A stretch of 41,272 nucleotides of DNA from Candidatus Gastranaerophilales bacterium (lineage in GTDB: Bacteria; Cyanobacteriota; Vampirovibrionia; Gastranaerophilales; Gastranaerophilaceae). The stretch spans positions 1 to 41,272 of the forward strand of contig CALVEA010000020.1 in NCBI GenBank assembly GCA_944326455.1. Direction: 5' to 3'. Each line of letters starts with the position of its first letter. Positions within the stretch are counted from its first letter, which is position 1. The notes beneath the pieces are model-generated. The model saw only the letters and a list, made by a program, of their open reading frames with translations. It was not told the origin of the DNA and did not search any database. Positions 24,646-35,100 of the stretch are shown piece after piece. A program made the translations under genes and the position numbers.

Positions 24646-25714
<1,069 letters not shown>

Positions 25715-25722
25715 TATTTAGC

Positions 25723-25768
25723 CACCAAGGTAAAAAGCTTTTCCCCATCGGAGCTATGGTTTTTACCA
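25723..25768 (+). terminator. Possible ilvC terminator or structured element
   Basis: GGTAAAAA (25729-25736) can pair with TTTTTACC (25760-25767), with an inner GCT/AGC pairing and an asymmetric bulge; a CCAT/ATGG alternative also exists. The 3' T-tract is part of the stem. It is moderate as a terminator, and an RNA element for the following gene is also possible. Confidence 0.4.
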
Positions 25769-25833
25769 ACTTCTTTTTTAAAATAAACATGTATTTAAAA
25801 TACAAGTTGTTAATAACAGAAAAGGAGTTAGTA

Positions 25834-26208
25834 ATGAAAAAAACATTGTCAATGTTAGCTGTATTAGGGATAGTAGCAGTAGGAGTCCAGTCTGCCCAGG
25901 CATTTTCCTGGTCAAGCTTGAACCCTGCGTACTGGGGACACTGCCCTAAATGCGAAAAGAAAAAAACTGACTGCGATTGCCAGAAAAAATGTGACCCATG
26001 TCAAAAGATTAAGAAGTGTGATCCTTGTGAAACCGGGGCTGCTGCACCATGTGACCCTTGTGCCAAAAAAACTCAACCATGTGATCCTTGCCAAAAAGTA
26101 AAAAAATGCGACCCATGTGAAAAGAAAGTTCAGCCATGCGACCCTTGCCAGAAGGTTCAAAAACAGCCTTGTGATCCTTGCAACAAACTTCAAAATATGA
26201 CAAAGTAA
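25834..26208 (+). CDS. Secreted Cys-rich CDPC-repeat protein
   Basis: 124 residues from the ATG at 25834, preceded by AAAAGGAG; an upstream in-frame ATG at 25756 would bury the signal peptide. The leader MKKTLSMLAVLGIVAVGVQSAQA ends at an Ala-x-Ala site. The mature protein has CPKC, DCDC and seven CDPC units spaced 8-13 residues apart with Lys/Gln-rich linkers (CQKVKK, CEKKVQ), 18 cysteines in about 100 residues. Metal binding or disulfide cross-linking at the cell surface is likely. Family not recognised. Confidence 0.85.
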   Translation: MKKTLSMLAVLGIVAVGVQSAQAFSWSSLNPAYWGHCPKCEKKKTDCDCQKKCDPCQKIKKCDPCETGAAAPCDPCAKKTQPCDPCQKVKKCDPCEKKVQPCDPCQKVQKQPCDPCNKLQNMTK

Positions 26209-26227
26209 ATTATTTCTTTCTAACACA

Positions 26228-26262
26228 AAAAATACAGCGAATAAAATATTCGCTGTATTTTT
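26228..26262. terminator. Bidirectional terminator
   Basis: 16-base arms AAAAATACAGCGAATA (26228-26243) and TATTCGCTGTATTTTT (26247-26262), loop AAA. It ends the CDPC-protein gene and the convergent oadB. Confidence 0.9.
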
Positions 26263-26278
26263 CTATACATTAATCCGT

Positions 26279-27487
26279 CTAACCGCACAATGCAAGTAAT
26301 ACACCTGCAGCAACGGCAGAGCCGATAACGCCTGATACGTTCGGTCCCATTGCGTGCATTAACAAGAAGTTTTGAGGATCAGCCTCTTGACCAACCTTGT
26401 TAGAAACACGTGCAGCCATAGGTACAGCCGAAACTCCCGCAGAACCGATAAGCGGATTGATTTTGGTTTTAGAAAACAAGTTCATAATTTTTGCCATAAT
26501 TACACCGCCTGCAGTTGCAAGAGAAAATGCCATTATACCTAAGAATAAGATAAACAGTGTTTGACCTGTTAAGAACTGGTCTGCTGAAAGTTTAGAACCT
26601 ACAGTTAAGCCTAAGAATATTGTAACAATATTAATTAAAGCGTTCTGCAAAGTATCCGACAATCTTTCAACAACTCCGCATTCTCTGCACAAGTTACCAA
26701 AGCAGAATGCACCTACAAGCGGACAAGCACTCGGAAGCAAGAGAACACAAAGCAGAAGTACCATAAGAGGGAATATGATTTTTTCTCTCTTTGAAACTTC
26801 TCTTAACTGGGTCATTCTGATTTTTCTTTCTTCTTTTGTTGTTAATAATTTCATAATTGGCGGCTGAATAACAGGAACCAGTGCCATATATGAATAAGCA
26901 GCAACTGCAATAGCACCCAAAAGTTCAGGAGCCAATTTGTTTGTTACATAAATTGATGTAGGTCCGTCTGCACCGCCGATAATACCGATGGCGCTTGCTT
27001 GCTGCAATGTAAACGGATCCATACCCATTGCTGACATTACAGGTGCAAGAGCAAGGGCTAAAAGCAATGCTCCAAAAATACCGAACTGTGCAGCACCGCC
27101 TAATAAAGCCATTTTAGGGTTTGCAATCAACGGACCGAAGTCTGTCATAGCACCAACACCCATAAAGATAATCAGCGGGAATATTCCTTTATGAATACCT
27201 GCTTCAAATATAATTCCTAAGAAACCTGCAGGACCGGCAATAGCTTCTCCCGGCGGCATAGGGATATTTGATAGCAAACCGCCAAAGGCAATAGGTACCA
27301 ATAGCAGCGGCTCAAATTGTTTTTTAATACCGAGCCATAAAAGGAATAAACAGATAAGAATCATTATCCATTGTCCGTGCATGTGCAAAATCTGTTCAAA
27401 ACCTTTCAGATTAGGATCTGCCGGCAGGACAAAATTCATTATGCCTGTAGTATTCCAGAGATTAATCAAACCATCATGTATATTCAT
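26279..27487 (-). CDS. oadB: Na+-translocating decarboxylase beta subunit (OadB)
   Basis: 402 residues, about eleven hydrophobic helices. The beta subunit decarboxylates carboxybiotin and couples this to Na+ export. Diagnostic stretches are [21 protein letters not shown], with the Na+-site Asp, and [48 protein letters not shown]. It is the last gene of birA-oadG-oadA-oadB, 12 bases after oadA. GADA or methylmalonyl-CoA systems use the same subunit, so substrate assignment rests on OadA. Confidence 0.95.
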   Translation of the reverse strand: MNIHDGLINLWNTTGIMNFVLPADPNLKGFEQILHMHGQWIMILICLFLLWLGIKKQFEPLLLVPIAFGGLLSNIPMPPGEAIAGPAGFLGIIFEAGIHKGIFPLIIFMGVGAMTDFGPLIANPKMALLGGAAQFGIFGALLLALALAPVMSAMGMDPFTLQQASAIGIIGGADGPTSIYVTNKLAPELLGAIAVAAYSYMALVPVIQPPIMKLLTTKEERKIRMTQLREVSKREKIIFPLMVLLLCVLLLPSACPLVGAFCFGNLCRECGVVERLSDTLQNALINIVTIFLGLTVGSKLSADQFLTGQTLFILFLGIMAFSLATAGGVIMAKIMNLFSKTKINPLIGSAGVSAVPMAARVSNKVGQEADPQNFLLMHAMGPNVSGVIGSAVAAGVLLALCG

Positions 27488-27499
27488 TTAACACCTCCT

Positions 27500-29296
27500 T
27501 TACGCTACAGTTGCCAATGTTTGCCCTGTTACTACTTTATCGCCCTGAGCAACCAAGATTGACTGGACTGTTCCGGCAACCGGTGACTTAATTTCAATTT
27601 CCATTTTCATCGCTTCAAGAACCATAATTACATCACCTTCATTAACAGCAGTACCTTCCGGAGCTTCTATTCTTAAAACGTTACCGGGAACCCCGGCTGT
27701 AACTTCTGCGCCGCCAGATGCAGCAGATGATGTTGATTTTGATTCAATACCCTCTTTAACGGAGATATCGTAAGTTTTACCGTTAACAACAGCTTTTTTA
27801 TCACCTTCGAGCTTAACAGCATAAGCTTTTCCGTTAACACTGACAGTAAATTCATCTCCGCCTGCTGCAGGAGTAGGACAAGTTTGAGCAGGACAGTTTT
27901 TACGGACTCCGATTTGTCCTTTACCCTGCAAGAACATAATACCTTTTTCTTTACAAGCACCTGCAATAAAGATGTTTTCTTCGTTAACTTCTAGTCCTGC
28001 ATCTTCAAGCATCTTAGTAGCAGCTTTAATACCTTTATTAGGGTCTTTATCATTTAGGTCAACGACCAATTCTGTTGTAGGTTGTAAACCAAGCTGCTGT
28101 TCAGCTTCTTTAACAACTTCCGCATCAGGTTCGCAAGGAGTTTTACCGAAGTACCCAAGAACCATTTTTCCGTAACCTTCTGCAATTTTCTTCCAGGAAC
28201 CGAACATAACATTATTAAATGCCTGCTGGAAGTAGAATTGTGAAACAGGAGTAACAGAAGTACCGAAACCGCCTTTTTCAACAACTTCTTTCATAGCAGC
28301 TACAACTTCAGGGAATTTATCCATAACTCCGTTATCTCTCATCATCTGAGTGTTAGCGGTTAAAGCTCCGCCCGGAAGAGGTGAAGAGATAATCATCGGG
28401 TTAACTGCCAAAGCTTCAGGAGGTAAGAAGTAATCTTTCATACATTCTTTAAAGATTTCTTCTGTTTCAAGAATCTTATTAATATCAATACCTAAATCGT
28501 ATTCAGTGCCTTTAAGAGCATGCCACATTGAAACGATGTCCGGCTGTGCCGTACCGCCAGAAACAGGTTTCATTGCCAAATCAATACCGTCAGCTCCGCC
28601 TTCCAACGCTGCAAGATAAGCTGCAAGACCAGTACCTGCTGTTTCGTGGGAGTGGAATCTAATGTGAGCATCGTTACCCAAGATTTCTCTGGTTCTCTTG
28701 ATTGTTTCGTAAACCTTTCTAGGTGCAGATGTACCGGAAGCATCCTTAAATGCTAAGCTGTCAAACGGAATACCTGCATCAAGGATTGAACGAAGCACTC
28801 TTTCATAGAAATCAACATCATGAGCGCCTGTACATCCAATAGGAAGTTCCATCATTGTGATTGTAACTTCATGTTTCAAACCGTTATCTTTAATGCACTG
28901 CCCTGAATAAATAAGGTTATTTACATCGTTTAATGCATCAAAGTTTCTAATAGTGGTAACACCATGTTTCTTAAACAATTTAGCGTGAAGATTAATCATG
29001 TCTCTCGGCTGAGAATCCAAACCAACAACATTAACTCCTCTTGCCAAAGATTGAAGATTGATGTCAGGACCAACAGCTGCTCTTATTTTATCCATTGTTT
29101 CAAAAGCATTTTCATTACAATAGAAAATCGGAGACTGAAATCTGGCACCGCCTGCGACTTCAAAATGTTTAATACCGGCATCGACTGCTGATTTTAAAGC
29201 CGGTAAAAAATCATCAACAAATACTCTAGCACCATAAACTGATTGAAAACCATCTCTAAAAGATGTGTCCATTACTTTAATTAATTTTTTTGTCAT
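27500..29296 (-). CDS. oadA: Oxaloacetate decarboxylase alpha subunit / pyruvate carboxylase B-type
   Basis: 598 residues. HMGL-like carboxyltransferase barrel with MDTSFRDGFQS (9-19), HETAGTGLAAYLAALEGGADGID and the catalytic Lys in FKDASGT; a conserved carboxylase domain to about 465; a linker with Ser/Ala/Gly; and a biotinyl domain whose VLEAMKME places the biotin on Lys564. It moves the carboxyl of oxaloacetate to biotin, which then travels to OadB. The DTSFRDGFQS form is shared with PycB-like proteins, but oadG and oadB beside it favour the Na+ pump. Confidence 0.94.
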   Translation of the reverse strand: MTKKLIKVMDTSFRDGFQSVYGARVFVDDFLPALKSAVDAGIKHFEVAGGARFQSPIFYCNENAFETMDKIRAAVGPDINLQSLARGVNVVGLDSQPRDMINLHAKLFKKHGVTTIRNFDALNDVNNLIYSGQCIKDNGLKHEVTITMMELPIGCTGAHDVDFYERVLRSILDAGIPFDSLAFKDASGTSAPRKVYETIKRTREILGNDAHIRFHSHETAGTGLAAYLAALEGGADGIDLAMKPVSGGTAQPDIVSMWHALKGTEYDLGIDINKILETEEIFKECMKDYFLPPEALAVNPMIISSPLPGGALTANTQMMRDNGVMDKFPEVVAAMKEVVEKGGFGTSVTPVSQFYFQQAFNNVMFGSWKKIAEGYGKMVLGYFGKTPCEPDAEVVKEAEQQLGLQPTTELVVDLNDKDPNKGIKAATKMLEDAGLEVNEENIFIAGACKEKGIMFLQGKGQIGVRKNCPAQTCPTPAAGGDEFTVSVNGKAYAVKLEGDKKAVVNGKTYDISVKEGIESKSTSSAASGGAEVTAGVPGNVLRIEAPEGTAVNEGDVIMVLEAMKMEIEIKSPVAGTVQSILVAQGDKVVTGQTLATVA

Positions 29297-29316
29297 TTTT
29301 ATTACCTTTCAATAAA

Positions 29317-29547
29317 CTAACTTCTTCCAAGAACTGCTTTTAAAACCGCAACTGCAACAGCTTCTTCATCTGCGGCAGGCTTACTGGCTTTTGCGGGCTG
29401 CACAACATCTTCCGGGAAAAATTTATTTAAGTATTTAATAACTCCACCCATTCCATGCATAGCAACTATCATAATACATAAGAACAAAAATACAGTGCCC
29501 ATTCCTATAAACATAAGGGCGATACCATCAAATAATAATTCATTCAT
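29317..29547 (-). CDS. oadG: Oxaloacetate decarboxylase gamma subunit (OadG)
   Basis: 76 residues. One transmembrane helix (about 8-32, ALMFIGMGTVFLFLCIMIVAM) and a Pro/Ala/Lys-rich linker (QPAKASKPAADEE) before a short tail, VLKAVLGR. It anchors OadA to OadB. It overlaps birA by four bases and lies 20 bases before oadA. Confidence 0.9.
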   Translation of the reverse strand: MNELLFDGIALMFIGMGTVFLFLCIMIVAMHGMGGVIKYLNKFFPEDVVQPAKASKPAADEEAVAVAVLKAVLGRS

Positions 29548-30260
29548 AATATATCTCCTGCTAAAAATACGAGTTCTTTATTTTTCTCTTTAAGCCGCAA
29601 AGCACCTTTGTCTGTAACTCCGACAGCTAAACCGGTGACTTCTTTATCAAAAGTTCTTACAGTTATAGTGTTATTGAGGAAAACGGCTCTTCTCATGTAT
29701 TCATCTTTTATCAATGAAAATCCTTCCTCTATAAATCTATCATACAACAAAAAAAATCTGTTCAAAAGTTCACTAAGAAATGAATCTCTATCTATATTTT
29801 TACCAAGTTCAATATTTAAAGATGTTGCAGGTTTATCAATCTTTGACAGATTATTTTCTGCACAGTTTAAATTAATTCCGAATCCTAAAATAATCCCGGC
29901 AAGTTTATCTTTTTCCAATACACTTTCTGCTAAAATTCCTGAAACTTTTCTGCCGTTTATTAAAACATCATTAGGCCATTTAATTCCCGGCTCAACTCCG
30001 TAACTTTCCATAGTCCGGGATATCATAACAGATAAATATTGGGTTAAATTTGAATAAACTTCTTTTAATTTATCTCCGGGTTTTAGAATAATACTCGCAT
30101 AAATATTTTCGCCGCCGACAAAATCCCATTTACGCTCCAAACGTCCCCTTCCGGCAGATTGTTTTGAAGTATATATAACAGTTTTGTCCTCAAACTTTGC
30201 TAAATTTTCTTTAGCATACTTATTAGTAGAATCAACCTCTTCTAAAAAAACGTATTCCAT
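29544..30260 (-). CDS. birA: Biotin protein ligase
   Basis: 238 residues. It activates biotin with ATP and attaches it to carrier lysines. The biotinyl-AMP loop is GRGRLERKW (37-45), and KWPNDVLINGRKVSGILAE starts at 94. There is no N-terminal helix-turn-helix, so it is a group I ligase without repressor function. Being first in the oad operon, its natural target is Lys564 of OadA. A TATAAT at 30272-30267 lies six bases before the ATG, and no Shine-Dalgarno sequence exists, so the mRNA may be leaderless. Confidence 0.95.
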   Translation of the reverse strand: MEYVFLEEVDSTNKYAKENLAKFEDKTVIYTSKQSAGRGRLERKWDFVGGENIYASIILKPGDKLKEVYSNLTQYLSVMISRTMESYGVEPGIKWPNDVLINGRKVSGILAESVLEKDKLAGIILGFGINLNCAENNLSKIDKPATSLNIELGKNIDRDSFLSELLNRFFLLYDRFIEEGFSLIKDEYMRRAVFLNNTITVRTFDKEVTGLAVGVTDKGALRLKEKNKELVFLAGDIL

Positions 30261-30266
30261 ACACTA

Positions 30267-30272
30267 ATTATA
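30267..30272 (-). promoter_or_regulatory. -10 element of the birA-oad operon
   Basis: Perfect TATAAT on the minus strand, six bases before the birA ATG. The -35 region falls in the T-tract of the preceding terminator and is weak. Confidence 0.5.
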
Positions 30273-30284
30273 ATATAAATATAA

Positions 30285-30314
30285 AAAAGAAACTGCCTCG
30301 GATGAGACAGTTTT
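30285..30314 (-). terminator. Terminator of the VSF-protein operon
   Basis: AACTGTCTC/GAGGCAGTT stem with one mismatch and loop ATCC on the minus strand, followed by a T-rich run (TTTCTTTTTT). Confidence 0.75.
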
Positions 30315-30344
30315 ATATGTACACATTAGGTTTGCTAAATATCT

Positions 30345-31055
30345 TTAAGCCGCTGCACGTTCAGTCTGCGGTGCTTTATCGGCAATTTTATGCTCAACAT
30401 CAGGCTTAGAGCCTCTCTTTGCATTAATCTTACCTCCAATCCAGTTTGCAATCGGTGTTATTAAAACAGGTGCAACATATCTGTAAATTGTCGTAAATGT
30501 AACAATACCGATTAAGGTTCTAAACCCTTTTAACTGCTTACCGAGTTTTTCCATTGCAACCTGTTTTGCTTCCGGCGCCAATTTAGCAGCTTTTATCTTT
30601 TTCTCTTGGGCTGCCGAGAATGCATATTCACATTGTTTGTTTATATCTCTGATAGCCAAATCTACTGTATATGCAGCAATTGTCGGCAGAATAAATGACA
30701 ACCCTTGGTTTACAGCCAAAGTAAGAGCATTATCTTTATCAAATTCTTTGTTTTTCAAGGTAGAATGCATATACGCAGAGCTCGTAATCAAAGACCCAAA
30801 GGTTTGGAAATGTCTGGTAACATCGCCTTTCTTATCAAGTTTTGCAAGGAATTCAGAAACTTTCCTCATTGAATCCGACCCCAGTATATGCTTACCATAA
30901 TACTCTGCAAAAAATCTTGAAACTTTACCGGGCTTTTTACCAGCTTGGAAAGAAACTTGATTATTATTTCTACCATAATTAGTTTTAGGATATGTACCGT
31001 CTTGCTTTACAAGGTTTTGGCTATAATTAAATGAATTAATAGAATTTATATTCAT
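30345..31055 (-). CDS. Hypothetical protein with N-terminal VSFQAG motif
   Basis: 236 residues, family not named. The Asn/Ser-rich start is followed by NNQVSFQAGKKPGKVSRFFAEYY (about 31-53); the partner gene upstream has VSFKGKKE in the same place. The middle contains hydrophobic stretches (ALTLAVNQGLSFILPTIAAYTVDLAI; FRTLIGIVTFTTIYRYVAPVLITPIANWIGG) that could be two or three membrane helices. The tail is charged. Its ATG overlaps the stop of the upstream gene (TAATG), so the two are co-translated and probably interact. Confidence 0.78.
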   Translation of the reverse strand: MNINSINSFNYSQNLVKQDGTYPKTNYGRNNNQVSFQAGKKPGKVSRFFAEYYGKHILGSDSMRKVSEFLAKLDKKGDVTRHFQTFGSLITSSAYMHSTLKNKEFDKDNALTLAVNQGLSFILPTIAAYTVDLAIRDINKQCEYAFSAAQEKKIKAAKLAPEAKQVAMEKLGKQLKGFRTLIGIVTFTTIYRYVAPVLITPIANWIGGKINAKRGSKPDVEHKIADKAPQTERAAA

Positions 31056-32404
31056 TATGCCACCACCTTTCCGGACTTTCCTGCATCTTGCGCAGGAATA
31101 TCTTCCTTAGGTTTTTTGGATTTTTCAATACCGAAGACACTTTTTAAAATAAATGGAATAATTGCGATTGTAGCTGTAGCTCTAGGATAGGTTACTACCA
31201 AATCCGGCAGCCAACCGCCCAATTTATTTAATACGGTATTTACAGAATCGGCTTTAACCATTTCTTCATCGATAGGAGTACCTAACGAGAACTCATCTTT
31301 ATTGTTTTTCTGATAACATACATCCTTAATCGATCCGTCAATATGTTTTCTCTTCAAACCTGTGACAAGAATTATACCTTTATCGGTCTCTGCCCAGTCT
31401 GAAATAAATATATTGTTATTATCAAAATTGAAAGCTTTACCGTCTTTTTTCAACCATTTATCAGGATGCAATCTTTCTCCGTTCGCAGCTTTGATTGATG
31501 CTACATCCAATTCCGGATAAACTTCTTTAAGAACATCTTCCGTAACATGCTTAAGCGGGAAGTATTGAACTTTTTTAGATTCGGAATCTTTTACAGCAAT
31601 AAAAATGTCTTTTAAATCAAACTTAACTTTTTCACCGTTTTTAGTCACCCACTCATTTGGAGAAAGTGTTTTGATTTTTGAAGTGTCCAAATCCGGAATT
31701 CTTTCCAACAAAGTTTTTTCTGAAATTTCAGAAATGTGTTTTGGCAGAGGAACTTTGTGAACATCCTTGATATCCGGTATAAATCGATTACCAGCTTTAT
31801 CAAGCCATTTATCCATTGGCAATCTCTTACCATTTGCATCTTTGATTGATGCCGTATCTAAATGCGGCCACATTCTTACCAATTTACTTTCATCTTTAAT
31901 ATATTTACCTGCCTCCTTGAGCGCCAGGTTATAACCTGTTGCAAGCGGTCTTATAAACAAAAGAGGAACTATAAAGCCCCAAACACCGGATGATACAGAA
32001 TGTGCTGCAGCAAACGCACAGTCTTTTTTATTTTTATCACCGGGCAGTGCCATAATAGTAAGAGGTCTTGCGGTTGTACAAATTACAAGTGCAGTACCTG
32101 AATTAATTAAGACTTCCTGCTTGCTGGTCGTTTCCAAAAGCTTACCAAAAGAGCCGCTATTAAAGATTTTCTTTAAACCCTTTGAATCAGCGACTCTTTC
32201 TGCAAATTTTTTCTTACCGGCTTCCACAGCCTTATTTACTATCTCTTTTTTACCCTTAAATGATACACTACCCTTGTATATTTCAGGCTCTGACGAACGC
32301 ATACCGTCCGAATATTTTGTATATCTAATTTCACGCGGCAATGGAATGTTGGTTGGGCGGTTTAACGCCGGTGAACTTAGATTTTGCGTTGTATGAATCT
32401 TCAT
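31055..32404 (-). CDS. Hypothetical VSFKG-motif protein with triple internal repeat
   Basis: About 449 residues from the ATG at 32404; the ATG at 32407 and an upstream ATG at 32437 are alternatives, but GGAAACT fits 32404/32407 best. VSFKGKKEI lies at about 47-55. A hydrophobic part spans 100-165. Three copies of a 35-40-residue unit follow (LDxxSIKxANGxRLxxDKWLxKxGxxF pattern, about residues 179-214, 236-269 and 296-334), spaced near 58 residues. A C-terminal membrane segment (YPRATATIAIIPFILKSVFG) comes before a Lys-rich tail. Function unknown. Confidence 0.78.
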   Translation of the reverse strand: MKIHTTQNLSSPALNRPTNIPLPREIRYTKYSDGMRSSEPEIYKGSVSFKGKKEIVNKAVEAGKKKFAERVADSKGLKKIFNSGSFGKLLETTSKQEVLINSGTALVICTTARPLTIMALPGDKNKKDCAFAAAHSVSSGVWGFIVPLLFIRPLATGYNLALKEAGKYIKDESKLVRMWPHLDTASIKDANGKRLPMDKWLDKAGNRFIPDIKDVHKVPLPKHISEISEKTLLERIPDLDTSKIKTLSPNEWVTKNGEKVKFDLKDIFIAVKDSESKKVQYFPLKHVTEDVLKEVYPELDVASIKAANGERLHPDKWLKKDGKAFNFDNNNIFISDWAETDKGIILVTGLKRKHIDGSIKDVCYQKNNKDEFSLGTPIDEEMVKADSVNTVLNKLGGWLPDLVVTYPRATATIAIIPFILKSVFGIEKSKKPKEDIPAQDAGKSGKVVA

Positions 32405-32526
32405 CATAGTTTCCAATCTAACTAACTGTCTACACATTTATCTTAAAACAAACCAATTTTTTTTTTGCTAGTTGTTAACAATTTTGTTACAATTTGGTAA
32501 AATAATCTAAGAGAGTGGATTACAGT

Positions 32527-33414
32527 ATGAGAATTGATGTAAAAAGAACACTTATTCTACTGGCAATATACATGCTCACACCAAGTTTTGGGCATGCTCT
32601 TGATTTGGATGCAACAGTTGATGACGAAATAAGGAAAAACTACAACCCCAATCAACTCATCCAAGACGTAAATATAAAAGAAGAAAGTGCTCTTGAAAAA
32701 AGTCTCAAATCAGATATTCCGGATGAAGCATTACCGGCGCTTCCTAATATTACAAATTCTACTAAAAGTTCTGACGTTAAAAGCGGAAATACTATATCTG
32801 TGCCATATACACCACCTCCAATCGCGACTACCCGCGGGAATATAAAAATCCGCAAATGGACAACTTTTGACGCAGTAAGCACTTCCGCAATTTCAGACTG
32901 GCAAAAAGAAGGAACAAAAGTTAGATTTAAAACTAAACAAAATAAATACGGGAAGAATTATGTAATACCCGGCTCAACTGTATTCTTAGGAGAAATCGTG
33001 GACTCACACCAGCCTCAAATTACCTGTAATGGAGGGCTTGTCGCAATCGAGCTGTACGGAATGATCTATAAAGGTCAAACAATCCCGGTTAAAGGTTATA
33101 TTACAAGAGCTGATGATAAAAAAATATTTTTTAATAATATTAAAGGAGACAGAACCTATCTTAAAACAATGTGGAAAAAAGGGAACTGGGGAAGAACCCT
33201 TTTCGGACGGATGTTCAATCTTACAGTAAACCTCGGCGGAGACGGTTCAACATTTATACTATCTCCGTTTCCGCTTGCTTACGGAACTATTTGCCTGGGT
33301 CTGAACACGCTTACCTCGCCTGTTACCGCATTTTTCTCAAAAGGCGGGCATGTGTCCATTCCTGCAAACAGCAGTTTTAAAATAAAATTATCGGAAGATG
33401 CCTATATAAATTAG
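32527..33414 (+). CDS. Secreted protein of unknown function
   Basis: 295 residues from the ATG at 32527; a GTG at 32515 is also in frame but would lengthen the leader. Signal peptide MRIDVKRTLILLAIYMLTPSFGHA. A disordered Ser/Pro/Thr-rich part reaches about residue 110, then a beta-rich domain: VIPGSTVFLGEIVDS, GLVAIELYGMIYKGQTIPVKG, a hydrophobic Gly-rich stretch and VSIPANSSFKIKLSEDAYI. The order resembles the secreted protein at 4239, suggesting the same fold family. It is divergent from the VSFKG operon, across a region containing TTGTTACA. Confidence 0.78.
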   Translation: MRIDVKRTLILLAIYMLTPSFGHALDLDATVDDEIRKNYNPNQLIQDVNIKEESALEKSLKSDIPDEALPALPNITNSTKSSDVKSGNTISVPYTPPPIATTRGNIKIRKWTTFDAVSTSAISDWQKEGTKVRFKTKQNKYGKNYVIPGSTVFLGEIVDSHQPQITCNGGLVAIELYGMIYKGQTIPVKGYITRADDKKIFFNNIKGDRTYLKTMWKKGNWGRTLFGRMFNLTVNLGGDGSTFILSPFPLAYGTICLGLNTLTSPVTAFFSKGGHVSIPANSSFKIKLSEDAYIN

Positions 33415-33458
33415 TATCAGACCAGACTATCACAACTGTTCGCGTTATATATCAACCT

Positions 33459-34967
33459 CTAAAACAGATTAACAACATTGTGTTCTTCAAATTTCGGGCA
33501 TGTATTCCAAACCAGAGTCGGAATTATATCTCCAGGGGTTCTGCCTTGAAATTGACAATTGCAGCAGCCTTTTATCATATTAGTAGAACCGTCAACAACC
33601 GGCTGAAAATATTTGCAGCACTGGCATACCTTAAGAGTCAATCCATAATCTGCGAGTTTAGTTGTCAACTCTCTGATTGCATCAATCATTCTGAGATGAT
33701 TGTTCTTGGTCGTATATTTCTTACCTTTATTAATAAACCTTACTTTTGCCAAACCATCATCAGATATCAATTCAAGCTGGCATGTATAATCTCTTTTTCC
33801 ATCGGTGACAATTACATCTGTTGTCATTTTTTCTATATTATGTTTACGGGTTGTAATTTTTATAATATTCCGAATCCCTCTTATCGGCGGGAAGTTGTAT
33901 GTCATTTTGGCAATAGACTGGAACGGATACATAAAAAGATATAAATATTCTTTTGAAAACAATCTTGCATTTAAAAGACTTACACAAAAAGCAATCGTAA
34001 GAACTATAAATGTTATTAGGATTGTTGAATACCCTACCCAAAATGGAAATACATAAGAATGTCTCAGCAGGATAAAATAGATTAAAATAACTGTCAGCCA
34101 ATTAGGTACTGCAAGCGACAAAACAAATTCCTGGGTTGTAAAATTTGGTGTTTGAGTAATATTTGCCCAGAAAATTCCCATTCTTTTTGAAAGAGACGGG
34201 ACTCTGAAATCAAAACAATTTATACATTTATAGACTTTTAAATCTTCTACAAAAGCCACAGAAATTCTTTCTTTGGCAAGTTTCAACGTATATTTAACCT
34301 CAGAAATAATATCCTGGAATTCAAAGGAACCTATTTTGTTTAACAAACTCTTTTTTATAACAAAGGAGTCTGTATTAATTATATTAGTAAGCCCTAGTTT
34401 TGTTCTTGTTTTATAAATAAATTTGGAACAGTACCTTGAATAAGCTGACTTTACATTTTCCCAAAAACTAAGACTATCATTTAATGGAAGATAATTAACC
34501 ATAGGGTTCATTACATCGTATTTGGTTAAATAAAAATTAACATTCATCAGAAAATCTGAATCAACATAATTTTTTGAATCTAAGAAAACATAAGCATCCA
34601 AATCTTTGATATCATGCAGTTTTTCTGCAACTATTGAGTAAGCCTGGCTTTTTCCTACCGGCTCCATGTTATTAATGTTAATGACATTAACATTTAAATC
34701 ACTTTGGAGAGTCACTTCGGAAATATTTTCACATTTATCCAATATTGTATAAATTGTGTAACTTTGTTTTGGATAAGTTTGGTTTTTTAACTGTTTAATA
34801 AGATTTTCAAGAGTATCGGTTTTACCCGTTGCATAAATCACCACACAAAGATTTGCATCTTTTGGCGTATATTTATCCCTTATTTTACGGGATGTTTTCA
34901 TAGATGCAATAGCTAGAACTATAAAATAAATTGTAAAAACAGTAATATAAATATATAAAAAAATCAT
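33459..34967 (-). CDS. Membrane glycosyltransferase-2-like protein with Cys-rich tail
   Basis: 502 residues. One N-terminal helix (1-22), a GT-A domain of family 2 type (about 38-260, CVVIYATGKTDTLENLIKQL, DAYVFLDSKNYVDSDF as the DxD region) and three hydrophobic helices (about 275-345). The acidic motif is DSK rather than DxD, and the QxxRW motif is not obvious, so activity is uncertain. After about 370 comes an unusual domain ending with a CQCC...GCCNC...TCPKF cysteine cluster (about 448-491), probably zinc-binding. GGAG lies nine bases before the ATG. Its upstream region received the transposon. Confidence 0.75.
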   Translation of the reverse strand: MIFLYIYITVFTIYFIVLAIASMKTSRKIRDKYTPKDANLCVVIYATGKTDTLENLIKQLKNQTYPKQSYTIYTILDKCENISEVTLQSDLNVNVININNMEPVGKSQAYSIVAEKLHDIKDLDAYVFLDSKNYVDSDFLMNVNFYLTKYDVMNPMVNYLPLNDSLSFWENVKSAYSRYCSKFIYKTRTKLGLTNIINTDSFVIKKSLLNKIGSFEFQDIISEVKYTLKLAKERISVAFVEDLKVYKCINCFDFRVPSLSKRMGIFWANITQTPNFTTQEFVLSLAVPNWLTVILIYFILLRHSYVFPFWVGYSTILITFIVLTIAFCVSLLNARLFSKEYLYLFMYPFQSIAKMTYNFPPIRGIRNIIKITTRKHNIEKMTTDVIVTDGKRDYTCQLELISDDGLAKVRFINKGKKYTTKNNHLRMIDAIRELTTKLADYGLTLKVCQCCKYFQPVVDGSTNMIKGCCNCQFQGRTPGDIIPTLVWNTCPKFEEHNVVNLF

Positions 34968-35092
34968 TGTAATAGTCTCCGAAAAAAGTGTACTCTAAAT
35001 ATAACAAAAAATCCAGAGGGGCAAAATAATTGGCAGAATGGACAGAAATATGAGTCATAACTAGGAGCAAATAAGAACCTAAAAAATATACA

Positions 35093-35100
35093 TGAAAAAA
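35093..35100. repeat. Target-site duplication, left
   Basis: TGAAAAAA, directly outside the left inverted repeat and identical to 41098-41105. Eight bases is the usual duplication length of IS1595-family elements. Confidence 0.85.
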
